From positions 1-12,507 of the forward strand of contig JAQSDT010000748.1 in assembly GCA_029946075.1 (NCBI GenBank): a stretch of 12,507 nucleotides of DNA, written 5' to 3'. The notes beneath the pieces were generated by a model. The model was not told the origin of the DNA. It did not search any database and worked only from the letters and a program-made list of their open reading frames with translations. Both the position numbers and the translations under genes were made by a program. Position 1 is the stretch's first letter. Every line of letters begins with the position of its first letter. The DNA is from a bacterium. GTDB taxonomy: Bacteria; Pseudomonadota; Alphaproteobacteria; Rhizobiales; Xanthobacteraceae. Below, one piece after another: positions 6,728 to 12,507 of the stretch.

Positions 6728-6833
6728 AGAAGCGGTGCTTTGAGGATATGTCTCCGTCCCACGCTGGCGGAGCTTCCAGAAAACGCCGGGTTGGCTGGAA
6801 TGTTTCCAGCGACTGCGAGACCGGACGAGAACG

Positions 6834-7280
6834 ATGTACGAGTGGATCACGATCGCGGCGTATCCGTGGATCAAGGCGCTGCATGTGATTGCCGTCATCG
6901 CGTGGATGGCCGGCATGCTCTATCTGCCGCGGCTATTCGTCTACCATTGCGACGCCGAGATCGGATCGAAACAATCCGAGACGTTCAAGGTGATGGAGCG
7001 GCGGCTGTTCAAGGCGATCATCAATCCGGCGATGATCGTCGCCTGGCTCGCCGGAATCTATCTCGCCTGGGCTGGGCACTGGTACGTATCCGGCTGGTTT
7101 CATGGCAAATTGACGCTGGCGCTGATCCTGTCCGGCGTGCACGGGCTTTTTTCGCGCTGGCTGAAGGATTTCGCGGCGGACCGGAATACCCGTAGCCAGA
7201 AATTCTTTAGAATTATCAACGAGGTTCCGACCATGCTGATGATCCTGATCGTCATCCTGGTGATCGTAAAACCGTTCTGA
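6834..7280 (+). CDS. hemJ: HemJ: protoporphyrinogen IX oxidase (UPF0093)
   Basis: HemJ oxidises protoporphyrinogen IX to protoporphyrin IX in the inner membrane, replacing HemG/HemY in many alphaproteobacteria and cyanobacteria. The frame is 148 residues with four hydrophobic helices (about 13-31, 61-80, 92-110 and 132-146). His17 in ALHVIAVIAWMAGMLYLPRLFVYH corresponds to the conserved N-terminal histidine that ligates heme b in the cyanobacterial enzyme; K92 and H103 are also in conserved positions. ATG 6834 follows GGACGAGA. It is the first gene rightward of the putative origin. In many alphaproteobacteria hemE, another heme gene, occupies this border and hemJ follows it. Here hemE is absent and hemJ directly borders the non-coding region. 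It may read into rho, although rho has its own promoter. Confidence 0.93.
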   Translation: MYEWITIAAYPWIKALHVIAVIAWMAGMLYLPRLFVYHCDAEIGSKQSETFKVMERRLFKAIINPAMIVAWLAGIYLAWAGHWYVSGWFHGKLTLALILSGVHGLFSRWLKDFAADRNTRSQKFFRIINEVPTMLMILIVILVIVKPF

Positions 7281-7317
7281 TGTCGGCTTTTCGCTCGTGA
7301 AGTGCTTTTGCGCCAGC

Positions 7318-7346
7318 TTGCGAAGCGCCGCCCGATTTTCTATATT
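7318..7346 (+). promoter_or_regulatory. Likely sigma70-type promoter of rho
   Basis: TTGCGA (7318-7323) and TATATT (7341-7346) are separated by exactly 17 bases; they match TTGACA at four of six and TATAAT at five of six positions. A start near 7353 would give a leader of roughly 185 bases before the rho ATG. Confidence 0.65.
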
Positions 7347-7539
7347 GTCGAAATCCCACCCCACGCAGGCGGATGTGGTTGCGTTCCGGTTTCCTCCTCG
7401 GACCCGGCCGCCGCATCAGGTTTGAAGCCTCACCGGCGCTTTCCTTGCTTAGACCTGCGGACCTTCCTTTTTCGCGTCCGCTATCCCCTCAAGCCACCTC
7501 GCACCCCTCTCCTAAAGAACACTCCACAGGACCACCCCA
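7347..7539 (+). promoter_or_regulatory. Long C-rich rho leader, candidate autoregulatory rut region
   Basis: There is no gene in this leader. In the last 60 bases (7481-7540) I count about 30 C and 5 G, a strong C-over-G bias with little secondary structure. Rho binds such RNA, and E. coli rho is known to be regulated by attenuation in its own leader. AGGA at 7528-7531 is the ribosome-binding site, inside the C-rich stretch. Confidence 0.5.
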
Positions 7540-8805
7540 ATGCGGGAAATGAAACTCCAGGACCTCAAATCGAAAACGCCGGCCGAGCTTGTCTCGTTCG
7601 CGGAAGAGAACGGGGTCGAAAATGCCAGCACCATGCGCAAGCAGGAGCTGATGTTCGCCATTCTCAAGCAGCTCGCGATTCAGGAAACCGACATCATCGG
7701 CGAAGGCGTCGTCGAGGTTCTCTCCGACGGCTTCGGCTTCCTCCGCTCGCCGGATGCGAACTACCTGCCCGGCCCCGACGATATCTACGTCTCGCCCTCG
7801 CAGATCCGCCGCTTCGGACTGCGCACCGGCGATACCATCGAAGGCCATATCCGCAGCCCGAAGGAAGGCGAACGCTATTTCGCGCTGCTCAAGGTCAACA
7901 CGCTCAATTTCGAAGACCCGGAAAAGTCCAAGCACAAGGTCAATTTCGACAATCTGACGCCGCTGTTTCCGGACCAGCGTTTCCGCCTCGAGCTCGAAGA
8001 CCCTACGCGCAAAGACCTTTCTGCACGGGTGATCGATATCGTCGCGCCGATCGGCAAGGGCCAGCGCGCACTGATCGTGGCGCCACCGCGCACGGGTAAA
8101 ACCGTGCTGATGCAGAACATCGCGCACTCGATCACCGCCAATCATCCGGAATGCTATCTGATCGTTCTGTTGATCGACGAACGTCCGGAAGAAGTCACGG
8201 ACATGCAGCGCTCGGTGAAGGGCGAGGTGGTCTCGTCCACCTTCGACGAACCGGCGGTGCGTCACGTCCAGGTCGCCGAGATGGTGATCGAGAAGGCCAA
8301 GCGGCTGGTCGAACACGGCCGCGACGTCGTCATCCTGCTCGATTCGATCACGCGCCTTGGCCGTGCCTACAACACCGTGGTGCCGTCATCCGGCAAGGTG
8401 CTGACCGGCGGTGTCGACGCCAACGCGCTGCAGCGGCCGAAGCGCTTCTTCGGCGCCGCGCGCAACATCGAGGAGGGCGGTTCGCTCACGATCATCGCGA
8501 CCGCGCTGGTCGATACCGGCAGCCGAATGGACGAAGTCATCTTCGAGGAATTCAAGGGCACCGGTAACTCCGAACTGATCCTGGACCGCAAGGTTTCGGA
8601 CAAGCGGACCTTCCCGGCGATCGATATTTCCCGCTCCGGCACCCGCAAGGAAGAGCTGATCACCGATCCGCAACTGCTGAAGAAGATGTACGTGCTGCGC
8701 CGGATCCTCAATCCGATGGGCACGATGGACGCGATCGACTTCCTGCTCGACAAGCTCCGCAACACCAAGAACAATTCGGAATTCTTCGATTCCATGAACA
8801 CCTGA
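7540..8805 (+). CDS. rho: Rho: transcription termination factor
   Basis: Rho is a hexameric RNA-dependent ATPase/translocase that ends transcription of untranslated RNA. The frame is 421 residues, standard length without the large insertions found in some actinobacterial forms. The order is: N-terminal helix bundle (1-47), cold-shock-like RNA-binding domain with RNP1 DGFGFLRS (63-70) and RNP2-like DDIYVSPSQIRRF (80-92), Walker A APPRTGKTV (181-189), catalytic-loop DERPEEV (213-219), Walker B VVILLDSITRLGRAYN (263-278), Q-loop VLTGGVDANALQRPKRFFGAARN (287-309), and R-loop FEEFKGTGN. All are intact. AGGA lies eight bases before ATG 7540. The gene has its own promoter and leader and is followed by an intrinsic terminator. 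Confidence 0.98.
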   Translation: MREMKLQDLKSKTPAELVSFAEENGVENASTMRKQELMFAILKQLAIQETDIIGEGVVEVLSDGFGFLRSPDANYLPGPDDIYVSPSQIRRFGLRTGDTIEGHIRSPKEGERYFALLKVNTLNFEDPEKSKHKVNFDNLTPLFPDQRFRLELEDPTRKDLSARVIDIVAPIGKGQRALIVAPPRTGKTVLMQNIAHSITANHPECYLIVLLIDERPEEVTDMQRSVKGEVVSSTFDEPAVRHVQVAEMVIEKAKRLVEHGRDVVILLDSITRLGRAYNTVVPSSGKVLTGGVDANALQRPKRFFGAARNIEEGGSLTIIATALVDTGSRMDEVIFEEFKGTGNSELILDRKVSDKRTFPAIDISRSGTRKEELITDPQLLKKMYVLRRILNPMGTMDAIDFLLDKLRNTKNNSEFFDSMNT

Positions 8806-8825
8806 GCCGAGTGGCCGGGATGGGG

Positions 8826-8857
8826 AGGGCGCCTTGCTGCAGCAGGGCGCCCTTTTT
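8826..8857 (+). terminator. Intrinsic terminator of rho
   Basis: AGGGCGCC (8826-8833) pairs with GGCGCCCT (8846-8853), followed by TTTTT. The loop contains the inner palindrome TGCTGCAGCA. The rho transcript thus ends without needing Rho. Confidence 0.85.
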
Positions 8858-8858
8858 C

Positions 8859-9025
8859 ATGCTGCAGGCTTTGCTGCAATATGAGTGCAGCATGAGTCGG
8901 CACCGTCAGACATGCTGATTTTCTCAAGCCTATGAGATAAAAGGGTAATTCTGAAGATTGAGGCGGGTTCGCCTCTCAGGATATGCTGCGTCGCAACAAA
9001 AATGCTGCACCTAATGCTGCAGCAT
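8859..9025. repeat. Cluster of ATGCTGCA octamers between rho and mnmE
   Basis: Exact copies of ATGCTGCA lie at 8859 (+), 8886 (-), 9002 (+), and overlapping at 9014 (+) and 9018 (-), where they form the 12-bp palindrome ATGCTGCAGCAT. Near copies are TTGCTGCA at 8871 and ATGCTGCG at 8983. The rest of 8858-9110 holds no gene; it includes a small hairpin GAGGCG-GGTT-CGCCTC (8960-8975) and a weak promoter-like TTGACC (9028-9033). The pattern suggests an operator array upstream of mnmE; the binding protein is unknown. Confidence 0.6.
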
Positions 9026-9110
9026 AATTGACCGGAGCCGCCTGGCCGCCGCTCTAAACCTTCAAGCCGAAACGGCGTTGCCTTTTCGGGGCCTCCTGCA
9101 CAAATAGGCC

Positions 9111-10442
9111 ATGCACCCCAGGGACCAGACCATCTTTGCGCTGTCGTCGGGACGGCCGCCCAGCGCGATTGCGATGGTGCGCGTCTCGGGCACCGAGGCC
9201 GGCAGGATGCTGACGGCACTGGCGGGCAGGCTGCCCGAACCGCGGATCGCCACCCGGGCGCTGCTGCGCGACGTCGGCCAGCGGCCGATCGACGATGCGG
9301 TCGTGCTGTGGTTCCCGGGGCCGGCCAGCGCGACCGGCGAGGATGTTGCCGAGTTTCACGTTCATGGTGGCCGTGCAGTGCTGGCCGCGTTATTCGCGGC
9401 GTTCGTCGGATTCGAAAATGCCCGCCCTGCCGAGCCCGGTGAATTTACCCGCCGCGCCTTCGAGAACGGCAAGCTCGATCTGACCGAAGCCGAGGGCCTC
9501 GACGATCTCATCCACGCCGATACGGATCGCCAGCGTGCCCAGGCGCTGCGCCAGTTGAAGGGGCTGCTCGGCGACAAGGCGCGCGACTGGCGCGCACGAA
9601 TTATCGAAGCCTCAGCGCTGATCGAAGCCGGCATCGATTTTTCGGACGAAGGCGATGTGCCCGCCGAATTGATCGCGCCGGCGCTGGCGAAGGTGAAAAC
9701 GCTGCGTGCTGAAATCAAGGAAGTCCTTGCGGCACAGGGCCGAACTGAACGGCTGCGCGATGGCCTCGTCGTCGCGATCGCCGGCCCGCCGAACGTCGGA
9801 AAATCGACGCTGATGAATCAGCTCGCGCGGCGCGAGGTTGCGATCGTCTCGCCGCATGCCGGCACCACGCGCGACGTCATCGAGGTCCAGCTCGATCTCG
9901 ACGGCTATCCGGTGACCGTCATCGACACCGCCGGCATCAGAGAGACCGACGATCCCGTGGAGCAGGAGGGTGTCCGCCGTGCCCGGGCGAGGGCCGCCGA
10001 CGCCGACCTGGTGCTGTGGCTGGCGGATTCGCCGGACGCTGAAATCGAGAACGCTGGCGCGGCACCGGTCTGGTTCGTCCGCAACAAGATCGATCTCGGC
10101 GCGTCGACTGGGCCAATGGCCGAGGCGGGGGCTCCCGCAGTCTTTCTGATTTCGGCGAGCCGTGGCGATGGGGTTCCGGAACTGATCTCGGCCCTGGTCG
10201 GTTTCGCGCAGACGTATTTCGGCGGCAGCGAGGGGGGGCTGATCGGCCGGGCCCGGCAGCGGAAATTGCTGGAAGACGCGGTCGCGTCGCTCGGTCGCAG
10301 CATCGAGGTCGTCGGGCAGGGCGAGGAGCTGGCGGCTGAAGAATTGCGAACTGCGGCTCATTCCTTGGGCCGGCTGCTGGGCCGGGTTGATGTCGAGGAC
10401 ATCCTGGATGTGATTTTTCGGGAGTTCTGCGTCGGTAAATAG
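9111..10442 (+). CDS. mnmE: MnmE (TrmE): tRNA-modification GTPase
   Basis: With MnmG, MnmE installs the 5-(carboxymethyl)aminomethyl-type group on wobble uridine 34 of certain tRNAs. The frame is 443 residues. The N-terminal tetrahydrofolate-binding domain (about 1-120) starts TIFALSSGRPPSAIAMVRVSG and includes EFHVHGG and PAEPGEFTRRAFENGKLDLTEAEGL. A helical domain surrounds the inserted G domain: G1 GPPNVGKST (225-233), TTRDV as the G2 region, DTAGI (272-276), NKID (325-328) and SAS (348-350). The C-terminal FCVGK supplies the conserved catalytic cysteine (C440). The ATG at 9111 matches the family start, although the ribosome-binding site is poor (TAGG only). It probably forms an operon with mnmG, with two parS sites in the 128-base gap. 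Confidence 0.97.
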   Translation: MHPRDQTIFALSSGRPPSAIAMVRVSGTEAGRMLTALAGRLPEPRIATRALLRDVGQRPIDDAVVLWFPGPASATGEDVAEFHVHGGRAVLAALFAAFVGFENARPAEPGEFTRRAFENGKLDLTEAEGLDDLIHADTDRQRAQALRQLKGLLGDKARDWRARIIEASALIEAGIDFSDEGDVPAELIAPALAKVKTLRAEIKEVLAAQGRTERLRDGLVVAIAGPPNVGKSTLMNQLARREVAIVSPHAGTTRDVIEVQLDLDGYPVTVIDTAGIRETDDPVEQEGVRRARARAADADLVLWLADSPDAEIENAGAAPVWFVRNKIDLGASTGPMAEAGAPAVFLISASRGDGVPELISALVGFAQTYFGGSEGGLIGRARQRKLLEDAVASLGRSIEVVGQGEELAAEELRTAAHSLGRLLGRVDVEDILDVIFREFCVGK

Positions 10443-10465
10443 CGCTTACCTAGATACCATTCAGT

Positions 10466-10481
10466 TGTTTCACGTGAAACA
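10466..10481. other. parS site 1 (ParB-binding)
   Basis: TGTTTCACGTGAAACA matches the bacterial parS consensus at all 16 positions. ParB loads here as a CTP-dependent clamp to segregate the origin region. Confidence 0.95.
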
Positions 10482-10497
10482 GATCGCTTGGAACCCC

Positions 10498-10513
10498 TGT
10501 TTCACGTGAAACA
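10498..10513. other. parS site 2 (ParB-binding)
   Basis: This is a second perfect 16/16 parS, starting 32 bp after the first, so the two palindromes sit about three helical turns apart. Confidence 0.95.
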
Positions 10514-10570
10514 CCCCGCTTTCAAAGTTCCCACTTCCGGCTTTCCCGACTCCGCGATAGAAGTCCGCGC

Positions 10571-12448
<1,878 letters not shown>

Positions 12449-12453
12449 CATTC

Positions 12454-12469
12454 TGTTTCACGTGAAACG
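12454..12469. other. parS site 3 (one mismatch)
   Basis: TGTTTCACGTGAAACG matches parS at 15 of 16 positions; only the last base differs. It lies six bases past the mnmG stop. Confidence 0.88.
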
Positions 12470-12472
12470 CTT

Positions 12473-12507
12473 GTAGGATGGGTGGAGCGCAGCGATACCC
12501 ATCACTT
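12473..12507. repeat. Second copy of the GTAGGATGGGT palindromic repeat (window edge)
   Basis: Positions 12473-12504 repeat the arm found at 3485-3516 with three differences, and keep the GATGGGT ... ACCCATC pairing. It begins three bases after parS site 3. A facing second arm may lie beyond the window. Confidence 0.85.

Larger units (their letters stand above)
6385..6833. other. Putative chromosomal replication origin (oriC)
   Basis: This is the largest gene-free stretch of the window, and transcription diverges from it. It contains, left to right: three tandem CCTGTG units (6389-6413), a CtrA-like box (6418-6432), a one-mismatch DnaA box (6469-6477), an IHF-like site (6569-6581), a second one-mismatch DnaA box on the other strand (6632-6640), three GANTC sites within 40 bp (6671, 6693, 6706) and an AT-rich block (6690-6727) that could unwind. 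Known context: in Caulobacter and Rickettsia the origin lies directly beside the RP001/DUF299 gene. The parS sites 4-6 kb away support an origin-proximal position. No dnaA gene is in the window. Initiation has not been shown; this is inference from sequence and synteny. Confidence 0.8.

Noticed and set aside
8960..8975. GAGGCGGGTTCGCCTC, looking like a tRNA T-arm and possible phage attachment site
   Set aside because: The loop is four bases, not seven, and there is no acceptor stem or integrase nearby.

Overview
The window reads as a GC-rich alphaproteobacterial chromosome segment, most likely from the Bradyrhizobium/Rhodopseudomonas group (Nitrobacteraceae). This placement rests on the protein sequences (SecB, Rho, MnmG, the DUF299 kinase/phosphorylase), on the gene order, and on palindromic intergenic repeats resembling ones I associate with Bradyrhizobium. 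No mobile element, CRISPR array, rRNA, tRNA or defence system is visible. What stands out is that the segment very probably contains the chromosomal replication origin together with its ParB-binding parS sites.

Layout. From 1 to 2500, on the minus strand, there is a compact envelope operon: timA-like Tim44-domain gene, then mltA (lytic transglycosylase), then an Smr-domain gene that runs off the window. A 443-bp spacer separates it from the divergent secB (2944-3432). A composite palindromic repeat with a perfect 32-bp stem lies between secB and the converging dnaQ. From 6381 back to 3577, on the minus strand, come a PPDK regulatory kinase/phosphorylase (homologue of Rickettsia RP001), maf, coaE and dnaQ, closely packed and probably one operon.

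Between 6385 and 6833 is a 450-bp non-coding stretch where transcription diverges. It holds DnaA-box-like sequences, a near-consensus CtrA site, a near-consensus IHF site, clustered GANTC (CcrM) sites and a strongly AT-rich block. In Caulobacter and Rickettsia the origin lies between hemE and the RP001 gene. Here the RP001-side border is kept, but the other border is hemJ rather than hemE.

Rightward from the origin on the plus strand are hemJ (heme synthesis), rho (with its own promoter, a long C-rich leader and an intrinsic terminator), an intergenic cluster of ATGCTGCA octamers, and mnmE and mnmG (the two halves of the tRNA wobble-uridine modification enzyme). Two perfect parS sites lie between mnmE and mnmG. 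A third, 15/16 site follows mnmG, where rsmG-parA-parB would be expected just outside the window. A second copy of the palindromic repeat closes the window.

The genes flanking the origin all point away from it, so they are transcribed in the direction of fork movement. Housekeeping genes (DNA proofreading, CoA, nucleotide clean-up, secretion chaperone, transcription termination, tRNA modification) are grouped around the origin, as is usual in this class.
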